A stretch of 64,000 nt of DNA from Bifidobacterium sp. Lineage in GTDB: Bacteria; Actinomycetota; Actinomycetes; Actinomycetales; Bifidobacteriaceae. Location: NCBI GenBank assembly GCA_022640915.1, contig JALCCT010000003.1, forward strand, positions 85,877 through 149,876, read 5' to 3'. Made by a program: the position numbers and the translations under genes. The notes under the pieces were generated by a model. That model ran no database searches and was not told the DNA's origin. It saw nothing but the letters and a program-made list of their open reading frames with translations. Positions 30,348 to 40,361 of the stretch are shown here, in pieces (the stretch's first letter is position 1; the number at the start of each line of letters is the position of its first letter).

Positions 30348-32315
30348 TTAATACGTTCGCTGCTGCGGCAACATATCGAGGATATGCACAGGCTGCCAAA
30401 GCACTGCCGCCGAGTCGATTGCGGTCATGGAGTGGGCGAGATAATGCTCGTCATCGCGCGTGGCGAAATCGGTGCGGTACAGGGATCCGCGCGACTCATG
30501 GCGTGCCAGTGTTGCACGCAGCATGGCATCGGCGAGCGTCACTAAATGCCGCGCCTCCCAAATCGCGGTGAGCTCCTGATTGAATAGCGCATCCGGCGCA
30601 TGACTTCGCAACGCCCGGACACGTGGCAATGCTACATCGCGCAGCCATTCGCGTGCCGTCTCGATGCTGCGTGCATCGCAGCGCACGGCGACAGCACGCT
30701 CCATCGCCTTGCCGAGTTCCGACATCACTTCGTAGGGGTTGTCACCAGCACCGGCGTCTGAGCGGCCTGAAACGCCATATGTTGCGGTGCTGTTAGCGGG
30801 GGTTGCGTGGGCCGGTTCGGCATCGACGCCGCGCCCATGGTCGAGTCCAGCTCGGGGCTGTGCAGCATGCCCGGGATCCTGTGGCAGGAGCTGCTGCAGA
30901 TCTGCACTGCGACGTTCGGCGGCTAGCAGGACTGGATCTTCGCTAATGTCGTCCGTGGCATTGCAGCCGTCAGCGATCGGCTGCAAGATTTTTCCTGCGA
31001 TGGCCGCTCCGGCGCGGTTGCCGAACAAACAGGCGTCGAGCAGCGAGTTGCCTCCTAGACGATTGGCCCCGTGCACGCTAACACAGGAGCATTCCCCGGC
31101 CGCGTAGAGCCCTTGGACGGTGCTGCGTGCGCCGTCATGCCAGCGATACACTTCGCCGTCGAGGCTGATGGGGATGCCGCCCATCGTGTAATGAGCGGTC
31201 GGTTTGACCGGTACATAATCCTTGCTGGGATCAAGGTCTGCATAGGTGTGAATGGTTTCGAGCACCTGCGGCAGGTTTCGCCTCATCCGTTCAGCCGGGA
31301 TGCCGGTCAGGTCGAGCCATACGCAGTCGTGTGGGCCGTCGGGATCTTTCATATCGGGCACGCCAAGGCCTTGGCTGACTTGATCCACAATGGCGCGGCT
31401 GATGACGTCGCGCGCGGCCAGATCGCCATGTTCCGGGGCATATTGCCGCATGAAGGCTTCGCCGTCGGCGTTGCGCAGCACGCCGCCTTCGGAGCGAGCC
31501 GCTTCGGAGAGCAGTATGCCGCTGTGCGCGAGGCCGGTGGGATGGAATTGAATGAACTCCATATCCTCCAGCTGCAGCCCGGCCTCGAGCACTAGTGCCA
31601 TGCCGTCTCCGGTCAGATCCCAGGAATTCGAGGTAGTGTGGAACAGCCTTCCGGCGCCGCCGGTAGCGAGCAGCACGGTGCGGGCATGCAACGCGTGCAC
31701 CGTGCCGGTATGTGTGTCAAAGGCGACGACGCCACGCACCATGTTCTTCGACGCATTCAAGGCCAGATCGGTGACGACCCATTCCTCGGCGAATTCGATA
31801 CCCATCGCCACGCACTGCTGCCACAACGTGAACAGGATCTGATGACCGATGCGATCGGTTGAATATGCGGCGCGTCGAATCGGCGCATGACCAAAATCAG
31901 CGGTATGGCCGCCGAAACGCCGTTGGGCGATATGTCCGTCCGCGGTCCGGGAGAATGCGGCTCCGGAGCGTTCCAAATTGATGACGGTTTCGGGCGCATA
32001 CTGCGCCAGCACTTGCGCGGCGTCCTGGTCGACGAGCCAATCGCCGCCTTTGACGGTGTCGTAATAATGCCAATGCCAGTCGTCATGTTCGGCGTTTCCC
32101 AGGCTCGCCGCGATGCCACCCTCGGCCGATCCGGTGTGCGAACGTAACGGCTGCAGCTTGGAGATTACCAAAATCTTCGGTTCCGCGCCGTGCTCCCGTG
32201 CTGTTTGCATCGCAGGCGAACCTAGCAAGCCCAAGGCAGCTGACAGACCGGCTGCCCCGGCTCCCACGATGATCGCATCGTATGATGCCTCCACATGTTC
32301 TGGACTCATACCCAT
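30348..32315 (-). CDS. Fumarate reductase/succinate dehydrogenase flavoprotein-type subunit
   Basis: AIIVGAGAAGLSAALG, SAEGGIAASLGN, GGHTADFGHAPIRRA, AGECSCVSVHGANRLGGNSLLD motifs; Met 32315 or 32309. Confidence 0.9.
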   Translation of the reverse strand: MGMSPEHVEASYDAIIVGAGAAGLSAALGLLGSPAMQTAREHGAEPKILVISKLQPLRSHTGSAEGGIAASLGNAEHDDWHWHYYDTVKGGDWLVDQDAAQVLAQYAPETVINLERSGAAFSRTADGHIAQRRFGGHTADFGHAPIRRAAYSTDRIGHQILFTLWQQCVAMGIEFAEEWVVTDLALNASKNMVRGVVAFDTHTGTVHALHARTVLLATGGAGRLFHTTSNSWDLTGDGMALVLEAGLQLEDMEFIQFHPTGLAHSGILLSEAARSEGGVLRNADGEAFMRQYAPEHGDLAARDVISRAIVDQVSQGLGVPDMKDPDGPHDCVWLDLTGIPAERMRRNLPQVLETIHTYADLDPSKDYVPVKPTAHYTMGGIPISLDGEVYRWHDGARSTVQGLYAAGECSCVSVHGANRLGGNSLLDACLFGNRAGAAIAGKILQPIADGCNATDDISEDPVLLAAERRSADLQQLLPQDPGHAAQPRAGLDHGRGVDAEPAHATPANSTATYGVSGRSDAGAGDNPYEVMSELGKAMERAVAVRCDARSIETAREWLRDVALPRVRALRSHAPDALFNQELTAIWEARHLVTLADAMLRATLARHESRGSLYRTDFATRDDEHYLAHSMTAIDSAAVLWQPVHILDMLPQQRTY

Positions 32316-32429
32316 GATTCTTGCACACGGCAGGACTCTCGGTGTCGGCCTGCCGCGCGCCCGGGAACGTTTGCCATGTCTGGTGCGCATTTGCACTGTA
32401 TTTTCCAGACGATGGCCGATAATGGTGGC

Positions 32430-32774
32430 ATGAGCGAATCCTTCAGCAGTCGTGTCTACGATGTTGTCCGCCGCATTCCGATGGGCAAGGTGGCGACCTA
32501 CGGCCAGGTCGCGGCCTTGGCGGGCAACGCCAAAAGCGCGCGCATCGTCGGATATGCGTTGCATTCCAACCCTCAGCCGGGCGTCATTCCCTGCCACCGA
32601 GTGGTATTCCGCGATGGCTCGCTCGCCCCTGGATTCGCCTTTGGTGGCCCTGAGCGGCAGCGCGCGCTGTTGGAGGATGAGGGTGTGCTTTTCATTCCGC
32701 CGGTGAAAAGCCATGCTAATGCCGGCGAGGATGGCTGGCTGGCGGATTTGAAGCGCTGCCAGTGGCAGGAGTGA
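32430..32774 (+). CDS. MGMT/alkyltransferase-like protein with PCHRV active site
   Basis: RIPMGKVATYGQVAALAG...GVIPCHRVVFRDG. Confidence 0.9.
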   Translation: MSESFSSRVYDVVRRIPMGKVATYGQVAALAGNAKSARIVGYALHSNPQPGVIPCHRVVFRDGSLAPGFAFGGPERQRALLEDEGVLFIPPVKSHANAGEDGWLADLKRCQWQE

Positions 32775-32785
32775 GGCGCGGCTTG

Positions 32786-34252
32786 TCATGGTTGTTCACT
32801 CTTCAAGATTGAGCCTGTGGCGGACTGCTTATTGTCGAGGGCGGTTTCGCAACTGCTGCTCGCCTGTTTCGTGATGTGGATCGCGCCGTGACCGAATTCG
32901 AGCATTCCTAGCAGCTCCATTTCGCCAAGCGTTTCGGTCAATTGTGCGAAAGTTGTCTCGTCGGTGAGCATAGAGTGTATCGCTTCAGGATTGGCAACCA
33001 GTTTTCGCCGCCTGCAGCGTCGTATGGCGCTACGGATCGCTTCGTATCGGCGTTGCTCTTCAGTTATCACGGATTCGGCATCGGTTTGTGAATCTGGCGG
33101 CATGAACGCCTCAGTCTGTTCTCTTGTGGTTGTTTGCGATTCTAGGACGGGAAGTCCATGCCGCTTATGGCAGATTTCGTCAATATGACGGGTCGAGCAC
33201 AGAATAATAGCTTTGCCGTCGCGGATGAGGGCGTTGCAGCCGGCGTTGCCGGGCGAATCGATGCCGCCGGGGACCGCATAGACTTCGCGGCCCAGATCCG
33301 CCGCCCAATTCGCGGTGTTAAGCGCCCCGGAGCGGGCTCGAGCCTGGGCCACGACAAGCGTCGAGGATAGCGCTGCAATGATTCGGTTGCGCAATAGGAA
33401 CCGCCGGGCCTCGGGCACTGTTCCAGGGCACAGTTCGCTGATGAGCGCGCCCCCGTTGGCGACGATAGCTTCGAATAGGCGTTCATTGCGTTGTGGACCG
33501 ATATGATTCAGTCCGCCAGCGAACACAGCGACGGTGGTACCTGCAGCGACATCGTCGTGCCGCGCCGCCTCGAGAGCTCCCCAATGCGCAGCAGCATCTG
33601 CACCGAACGCGCCGCCCGAGATGACGACATGACCATCAGCTGCGGCTTGCAAGGCTATGTCGTGCGCGACGCATCTCCCATATTCGCTCACGCTGCGCGA
33701 GCCTACAATGGCTATCGGTTTAGGGCAGATCATCAGGCTTGACGGCGCGCCATAGCCCCACAGGCACAGCGGTGCCGCCCAATCCTTGCGCGTAGAAAGA
33801 TCGGCCAGCTGACTGGGCCAATATTCGCTATGTGGTGCGATGATCCATTGGCTGCCGTTCATGGTGAACCAGTCGGCCAACAGCTGCGGGTCGCATCCCG
33901 GCAATTGCGCGAAACGACTGAGCCACCGGTCCAAAGCGCGGCGGAAAGCCTGAATGCCACGTCGATCCACGCTGCGTCCCCACTGCACGATGCCGTTGGT
34001 GAATATGGATTCCAGCTCATGTCTTGCATGCATGCCGGTTTTCGGCCGGCTGCCTTTCGTTAGGCTGCTTTCCGGCAGACCGGAGGCTATAGCGCTTGTG
34101 GCTTCGCGCAGCAGCGATACCACGGCCTGTGCGCTCTGCGCGCCTTTGAGCAGGGCAAACATCAAGGCGTCCGCGCCATCAAGGCAGAAGGTGAGTGTGG
34201 CGCGGGCGAGCGTTTCGGCGTCCGGCGGCATGATCGCCGTTGGGCTGTTCAT
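32786..34252 (-). CDS. dprA: DNA-processing protein DprA
   Basis: IAIVGSRSVSEYGRCVAHD, VISGGAFGADAAAHWGAL Rossmann motifs; ATGA overlap with upstream comM. Confidence 0.9.
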   Translation of the reverse strand: MNSPTAIMPPDAETLARATLTFCLDGADALMFALLKGAQSAQAVVSLLREATSAIASGLPESSLTKGSRPKTGMHARHELESIFTNGIVQWGRSVDRRGIQAFRRALDRWLSRFAQLPGCDPQLLADWFTMNGSQWIIAPHSEYWPSQLADLSTRKDWAAPLCLWGYGAPSSLMICPKPIAIVGSRSVSEYGRCVAHDIALQAAADGHVVISGGAFGADAAAHWGALEAARHDDVAAGTTVAVFAGGLNHIGPQRNERLFEAIVANGGALISELCPGTVPEARRFLLRNRIIAALSSTLVVAQARARSGALNTANWAADLGREVYAVPGGIDSPGNAGCNALIRDGKAIILCSTRHIDEICHKRHGLPVLESQTTTREQTEAFMPPDSQTDAESVITEEQRRYEAIRSAIRRCRRRKLVANPEAIHSMLTDETTFAQLTETLGEMELLGMLEFGHGAIHITKQASSSCETALDNKQSATGSILKSEQP

Positions 34253-35784
34253 GATGCCCTCGTTCGCAGCGAGATGCCCTGCATCATTTCTGATTTGCCG
34301 GGGGAGTTCTTGCCGCCAAGATCGGCAAGCGTCCACGCCAGTCGCATCGCGCGGTCGGCGCCTCGCAAACTCAGCCGTCGACGTTCCAAAGCCTGGTTGA
34401 CCAGTTCGACAGCTTGGCGTGAGGTGTTCTCACGCAGCCAAGTGCCTGCCGCTTGGGCGTTGCAGCCCCAATGCTGATCCTGAAATCGCTCTCGTGCTGC
34501 TGTACGGGCCTTGGACACCGCCAGACGCATATCCCGGCTGGATGTGCTCGGCCTCTCAGGCGTTCCGGTGATGCGTTCTATGGGAGGCACGTCCACTTGG
34601 ATGTCGATGCGGTCGAGAATTGGCCCCGAAAGTCGCGAAAAATAGCGTATGCGGTCCTTTTCCCGACAGGTGCAGCGCGCGCCGTCGCCATATCCGAATC
34701 CACATGGGCAAGGGTTCGCCGCCATGACCAGTTGGAATCGAGCCGGATAATATGTTGTTCCTTTGGCGCGAGACAGGGCCACATATCCTGATTCCAGCGG
34801 CTCGCGCAGGGTCTGGAGTGCCCGTGGGGAGAACTCGGGCGCTTCATCCATGAACAGAACACCGCGATGGGCGCGCGTGATGGCTCCGGGTTGGGCGACT
34901 CCCGAGCCTCCGCCTACCAGCGCTGCGTTGGACGCGGTGTGGTGTGGTGCCTCGAACGGTGGTATGTCGCTGATGCCGTGATTGGCCAGCGTTCCACATA
35001 GCGAGCGGATGGAAGCAACTTCGAGCTGTTCGGACTCATCCAGCGGGCTCATGATGCTGGGCAGACGCGAGGCGAGCATGGTTTTGCCTGCTCCCGGTGG
35101 GCCGGTCATTAGCAGATGATGTCCGCCAGCCGCCGCCACCTGCAGCACCCACTTCGTGTGCTCCTGCCCGACGACCTCGCCCATATCCTGCGGCTGTGAC
35201 GTTGCCGCGCTGTCGTCATCTGTCATGTTGCGTGACTCGTCTTGGCGCCCAGGTGCAAGCTGATATTGTGCATGTCCGCCCATCATTTCGATGAGCTCGC
35301 CGACATGCCGGATGCAGACCGCGTCCAGCCCGCCTGCGAGCTGGGCCTCTTCCTTATTGGCATACGGGACGATGATTCGGCGCAATCCACGCTGCTTGGC
35401 ATGCAGCATGATCGGCAGCAGCCCGTTGATTCCCAGTACGGTACCGTCGAGGTTGACTTCACCCAGCACGATGGTGTTGGTCAAGGTTTCGGTGTCGATC
35501 ACGCCCGCCGCGCCTAACACACTGGCCGCTATTGCCAGATCGTGAGAAGAGCCGCGCTTGGGCAATGATGCAGGCGAGAGATTGACGGTGACGCGTGTCT
35601 GCGGCCACGAAAAGCCGCTCGCCTGACAAGCCGATTTTACGCGCTCGCGGGCTTCACTCAGCGATGCGTCAGGAAGACCGATGATGGAGAAATACGGCAA
35701 GCCGGGCGAGATGAAAGACTGGATCTGGATGATGAAGGCCTTCAGCCCGATCAGGCCGACTGACAGTGCGCCGCCGATAGCCAT
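34249..35784 (-). CDS. ComM/YifB-family Mg chelatase-like AAA ATPase
   Basis: GPPGAGKTMLASRLPSIM, GGGSGVAQPGAITRAHRGVLFMDEAPEF, NPCPCGF. Confidence 0.94.
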   Translation of the reverse strand: MAIGGALSVGLIGLKAFIIQIQSFISPGLPYFSIIGLPDASLSEARERVKSACQASGFSWPQTRVTVNLSPASLPKRGSSHDLAIAASVLGAAGVIDTETLTNTIVLGEVNLDGTVLGINGLLPIMLHAKQRGLRRIIVPYANKEEAQLAGGLDAVCIRHVGELIEMMGGHAQYQLAPGRQDESRNMTDDDSAATSQPQDMGEVVGQEHTKWVLQVAAAGGHHLLMTGPPGAGKTMLASRLPSIMSPLDESEQLEVASIRSLCGTLANHGISDIPPFEAPHHTASNAALVGGGSGVAQPGAITRAHRGVLFMDEAPEFSPRALQTLREPLESGYVALSRAKGTTYYPARFQLVMAANPCPCGFGYGDGARCTCREKDRIRYFSRLSGPILDRIDIQVDVPPIERITGTPERPSTSSRDMRLAVSKARTAARERFQDQHWGCNAQAAGTWLRENTSRQAVELVNQALERRRLSLRGADRAMRLAWTLADLGGKNSPGKSEMMQGISLRTRAS

Positions 35785-36386
35785 CAGAACGCCTCGGGAA
35801 TATAGGTTACGGCCGGGCCGCTTGCCTCAAGCAGAATGCTGATAACGTCGAAACGCACGCCATGATGCGCGATTCGATGTTCTGGCTCAAGCAGCCACTG
35901 CACTCCTGCCCTGCGCAACCGCAGACGCTTGCGCGAAGTCACCGCCTCCTGCGGGCTGCCGTAGCGTATGCTACGACGGGTTTTCACTTCGACGAAGACG
36001 ACTATGCGTTTCGGATCGAGCATGACGAGATCCAGTTCTCCGTAGCGTGTATGCCAGTTGCGCGAGAGTGTCGTCCAGCCTCGTCTGGCCAGCCAGGCAG
36101 CTGCATATTCCTCCCCGAGGACGCCGCACTGCGCTGGGGTGAGTGATCGATCACGCAGGCGTCCAGACAGGTCTTGCAGCGTGCTTGCGGCTGCAAGAGC
36201 GGGAGAATCAATGCCTTGAATCACCGCGCAGATCTGCTGCATGCGGGCGGATGAGCGTGTTTCAGTGGGGTCGTTCGTGCTGCGTAGAAGTGTGGCGCCA
36301 ATGCCAGACTCAGCATCGGTCGACGGGTTCGAGTCTTTGTGCCGCTGCGTATCTGCGACCTGGGTATCGATAAGTTGTGTGTTCAT
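35784..36386 (-). CDS. YraN/UPF0102 family nuclease-like protein
   Basis: GEEYAAAWLARRGW...GELDLVMLDPKRIVVFVEVKTR. Confidence 0.88.
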   Translation of the reverse strand: MNTQLIDTQVADTQRHKDSNPSTDAESGIGATLLRSTNDPTETRSSARMQQICAVIQGIDSPALAAASTLQDLSGRLRDRSLTPAQCGVLGEEYAAAWLARRGWTTLSRNWHTRYGELDLVMLDPKRIVVFVEVKTRRSIRYGSPQEAVTSRKRLRLRRAGVQWLLEPEHRIAHHGVRFDVISILLEASGPAVTYIPEAF

Positions 36387-36527
36387 ATACCTAGTTGATC
36401 AGAAAACGATCGTGGGGCATAACGATTACGGGTCATGTGGTCGAAGGGTATGATTCTGGCGTGTTGTGTACAGCATGTGGATGAAATTGGCTTATCCACA
36501 TGCTGACAGTTCGGATCCGCCTGAGCC

Positions 36528-37412
36528 TCACCGCACGAGCGAAGTTAGCTCGCCCAAATTGAGTTCGAAGCTTACGCCGCGATCCTCGTAATGCGGCTGA
36601 TTGCGCGTGCTCTGCATGGCATGGCGCACGAATTCGCCGGCGATCCGTGCCGATTCTTCAAGCGTGCGTCCAGCCAGCACGGCCCCGCACAGCGCTGAGG
36701 CGAAGGCATCGCCAGTGCCATGGATCATGAACGGCAGTTTTTCATGCATCAGCTCGCGCTTGCCTGTTACGCCGGTAGCAGCGTTCGCAACATAGTTGCG
36801 CATAATGCCGTCGCCGCGATCGATGCCCTTGAGCACGACGTTCTTGGCACCGAGATCGAGCAGCGCCTGCAGTACGTCATCCACCTGCGCGTCGCAGAGA
36901 TTCTGCCCGGCATACTCGCGACCGGTGAGTAGGCTAGCCTCAGTCAAATTCGGCATCAGCACGTCCGCGCCATTGGCCAGCCGAGCCGTGGCGTGGCACA
37001 GTTCCTCGGTATAAGTCGGGTACATCTGCCCGCCGTCGCCCATCACTGGGTCGACCAGCCGCAGCGCCCGAGGATACTCGCGATATAGCCGCTGGATGAT
37101 GGCTACCTGCTCGGCTGAGCCGAGGAATCCGCTGTAGATGCCGTCGAGATCGACATCCTCTTGCCGCCACGCGTCGAGGTACCCGCTCAGAATCTCCGTG
37201 GTGTCGTGGAAGGTGAACACCTTGTACTTGGTATGGGCCGAGAACAAGGCCGTCGGCACTGGGCAGACGTCGCAGCCGGCCGCCGAAAGGATTGGAATTG
37301 CAGCCGTCAGCGAGCACTTGCCATAGCCGCACATGTCGTGCACTGCCGCGACGCGCGGAATATAACGTGGATCGCGTTCGAACAATGTCGCATTTTGCGC
37401 ATTCTGAGACAT
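36528..37412 (-). CDS. Pyridoxal/pyridoxamine kinase family protein
   Basis: VAAVHDMCGYGKCSLTAAIPILSAAG, VDPVMGDGGQMY, IHGTGDAFASALCGA. Confidence 0.85.
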   Translation of the reverse strand: MSQNAQNATLFERDPRYIPRVAAVHDMCGYGKCSLTAAIPILSAAGCDVCPVPTALFSAHTKYKVFTFHDTTEILSGYLDAWRQEDVDLDGIYSGFLGSAEQVAIIQRLYREYPRALRLVDPVMGDGGQMYPTYTEELCHATARLANGADVLMPNLTEASLLTGREYAGQNLCDAQVDDVLQALLDLGAKNVVLKGIDRGDGIMRNYVANAATGVTGKRELMHEKLPFMIHGTGDAFASALCGAVLAGRTLEESARIAGEFVRHAMQSTRNQPHYEDRGVSFELNLGELTSLVR

Positions 37413-37804
37413 GGGAAACCTTTCTGTTGCGCATTGGGACGGTGCCCGGGGAATTCGAACCGGGCGCCTCCGCAGGATTGGCCGTATACGACTTTAGACC
37501 CTAGTGATGCAAGGCTACGACAGGTTTCGCTCGAGTCTGTGCACGGCGTGTCGGCTGGGAGCGCAACATGCCATGTGACTTTTTCCTCGCGGGGAAGCCA
37601 CCCATTGCAACGTTTGCTAATCGGTTATAGAGAACACCGATAACGCCCGGCTTGAAGTCAGGAGGCTGCGCGTCGTAGCCTCAAAGCATCGATTCGCCAA
37701 GCGCCAGTAGCGCCTCGACGAAGCGGGCCAACGTTCGCAACAAGCCGACAACAACCGATCGATCAGCAACGCATCAAGCAGCACAACCAACAAAAGAGGA
37801 TCAC

Positions 37805-39121
37805 ATGAGCGACAACAACCACCAATATCGTTTCGAGACGCTGCAGCTGCACGTTGGCCAAGAGCAGGCCGACGCCGTTACCGACTCGCGGGCCGTGCCG
37901 ATCTACGCGACTACGAGCTATGTGTTCCACGACTTTGATCATGCCGAGGCACGTTTTGGACTGGCGGATCCGGGCAACATTTACGGCCGCTTGACCAACT
38001 CCACGCAGGGCGTGTTCGAGGACCGCATCGCGGCGCTCGAAGGCGGCACCGCTGGCCTGGCCGTCGCCTCCGGCGCGGCGGCAGTCGAGTACGCCGTGCG
38101 CAACATCACGCAGTCCGGCGATCATCTAGTCTCCTCGAAGAACATCTACGGCGGCACCTATAACCTCTTCCGCCACACGCTGCCGCGCGACGGCATCAGC
38201 GCCACTTTCGTCGACCCGCAGATTCCGCAGAACTTCGAGGATGCCATCCAGGAGAACACCAAGCTCGTCTACTTCGAAACCTTTGGCAACCCGAACGCCG
38301 ACCTGCCCGACTTTGAGGCAATCGCCGAAATCGCGCACCGCCATCATCTGCCGGTGATCGTCGACAACACCTTCGCTACACCGTACCTGTTCCGTCCGCT
38401 CGAGCACGGAGCAGACGTCGTCGTGGAATCAGCGACGAAGTTCATCGGCGGACACGGCACCACGCTAGGCGGCGTAGTGGTCGAAGGCGGTACGTTCAAC
38501 TGGGCCGAAGTACCGGGCAAGTTCCCAACGCTCACTCAGCCGGACCCCTCCTATCACGGCCTCAACTTCTACGAGGCGCTGGGCGGCGCGGCCTATGTCA
38601 CCCGCATCCGCGCTATCCTGCTTCGTGACACCGGCGCAACGCTCAGCCCATTCGCGGCCTTCTTGCTGCTGCAAGGCACTGAGACGCTTTCGTTGCGCGT
38701 CGAGCGCCACGTCGAGAATGCGCTCAAGGTCGTCAAATATCTGCAGACGGTGCCTGAGGTGGAATCGATCTCGCACCCCAGCATCGAGGACAGACATGAC
38801 CACGAGCTCTACCTCAAGTACTTTCCGAACGGTGCCGGCTCGATCTTCACCTTCGAGATCAAGGGCGGCAAGGATGCGGCGCGCGTGTTCATCGACAACC
38901 TGCACCTGTTTAGCCTGCTCGCCAACGTCGCCGACGTCAAAAGCCTCGTAATCCATCCGGCTTCGACTACGCATTCGCAGGAGACCCCCGAGGAACTCGA
39001 AGATCAGGGCATCCACGAGGGCACGATCCGGCTGTCCGTCGGCACCGAGAACATCGAAGACATCATCGAGGATCTGCAGGGCGGCTTTGCGGCGTTGCGT
39101 GAATCCGGATTGGCGAAATGA
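37805..39121 (+). CDS. metY: O-acetylhomoserine aminocarboxypropyltransferase/cysteine synthase
   Basis: [46 protein letters not shown]. Confidence 0.92.
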   Translation: MSDNNHQYRFETLQLHVGQEQADAVTDSRAVPIYATTSYVFHDFDHAEARFGLADPGNIYGRLTNSTQGVFEDRIAALEGGTAGLAVASGAAAVEYAVRNITQSGDHLVSSKNIYGGTYNLFRHTLPRDGISATFVDPQIPQNFEDAIQENTKLVYFETFGNPNADLPDFEAIAEIAHRHHLPVIVDNTFATPYLFRPLEHGADVVVESATKFIGGHGTTLGGVVVEGGTFNWAEVPGKFPTLTQPDPSYHGLNFYEALGGAAYVTRIRAILLRDTGATLSPFAAFLLLQGTETLSLRVERHVENALKVVKYLQTVPEVESISHPSIEDRHDHELYLKYFPNGAGSIFTFEIKGGKDAARVFIDNLHLFSLLANVADVKSLVIHPASTTHSQETPEELEDQGIHEGTIRLSVGTENIEDIIEDLQGGFAALRESGLAK

Positions 39122-39169
39122 CACGGTAGCGCACGCGTTCCGGGCGAATCCTACAATCTAGCAAACACG

Positions 39170-39219
39170 AGCCGGGCGCTTGCCTCATCCTTACGAATGA
39201 GGCAAGCGCCCGGCTTTTT
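39170..39219 (+). terminator. Strong terminator after metY
   Basis: AGCCGGGCGCTTGCCTCAT...ATGAGGCAAGCGCCCGGCT then TTTTT. Confidence 0.9.
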
Positions 39220-39374
39220 CGCTCTTGCGTATGATGTCGCCGCGACGTTCACATGCATAGCATAAGAGGCGTTGCGAACGATGTCGCCATGAAACCTGTG
39301 CTACGAGCACGGCGTTGCGAACATAATATCGCGAACTACAACGCACGACAGCGAATGAGAAGGAGACCCACGCG

Positions 39375-40229
39375 ATGACAAACAAGAATCCGGCGGCCAT
39401 CGAAACCATCGATCTGATCAAGGATTACGGACGCGGCGAAAATGCCGTTCATGCGCTGCGAGGCGTGAACGTCAGCTTCGAACAAGGTCGTTTCACCGCA
39501 ATCATGGGCCCCTCGGGCTCCGGCAAATCCACGTTGATGCATACTTTGGCCGGCCTTGATTCGGCCAGCGGCGGCAGGATCATCTTCGACGGCGCCGATC
39601 TGAGCGCGATGAACGACAATCAGCTGACCTTGCTGCGTCGGCACCACATTGGATTCATCTTTCAAAGTTTCAACCTGCTGCCGATGTTCAGCGCTGAACA
39701 GAATATCCTCATGCCGTTGACCTTGGCCGGGGAGAAATCGGATCACGCTTGGTTCCAGTTGCTGGTCAGGACGCTGGGGCTTGAAAGCCGGCTGAGCCAT
39801 CGACCGAACGAGCTGTCTGGCGGGCAGCAGCAGCGCGTCGCCATCGCCCGTGCGCTTATTACTAAGCCTTCGGTCGTTTTCGCCGACGAGCCGACCGGCA
39901 ACCTAGATTCGGTTTCCAGTGCCGAAGTCCTGAGCTTCCTCAAGCAATCAGTCAAGGAGCTCGGGCAGACCATCATCATGGTCACGCACGACGCAGTCGC
40001 CGCATCCTATGCCGATCGTGCTATCGTCTTCGCCGACGGGCGTATCGTGGCTGATGAGGTCAATCCCACTGCCGAACGCATGAGCGGGCTGCTCATGGAG
40101 GAGCGCGAGCGCGCTACGCGGGCTGGTGCGGCGCCGAGTATTACGCAGCTCATGGCCGACAGCCCCCAGCCGACGATTGCGGCGGCGGACGGCAACGTGT
40201 CCTTCGTGAACCCAGGGCAAGCGCAATGA
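39375..40229 (+). CDS. ABC transporter ATP-binding protein (MacB/LolD-like)
   Basis: GPSGSGKSTLMHTLAGLD, LSGGQQQRVAIARAL, FADEPTGNLD. Confidence 0.95.
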   Translation: MTNKNPAAIETIDLIKDYGRGENAVHALRGVNVSFEQGRFTAIMGPSGSGKSTLMHTLAGLDSASGGRIIFDGADLSAMNDNQLTLLRRHHIGFIFQSFNLLPMFSAEQNILMPLTLAGEKSDHAWFQLLVRTLGLESRLSHRPNELSGGQQQRVAIARALITKPSVVFADEPTGNLDSVSSAEVLSFLKQSVKELGQTIIMVTHDAVAASYADRAIVFADGRIVADEVNPTAERMSGLLMEERERATRAGAAPSITQLMADSPQPTIAAADGNVSFVNPGQAQ

Positions 40230-40361
40230 AGTAGTACCGCGCCAAGAGCGATGGATCCGCTGAATCTGGCAGCAGAACATCGACTCAGGCGCAGCAGCAC
40301 GATCCGATATATAGGTAGGCGCGCGCGGATGCGCGCCAGTAGAATGGCAGAAGGATTCCCC

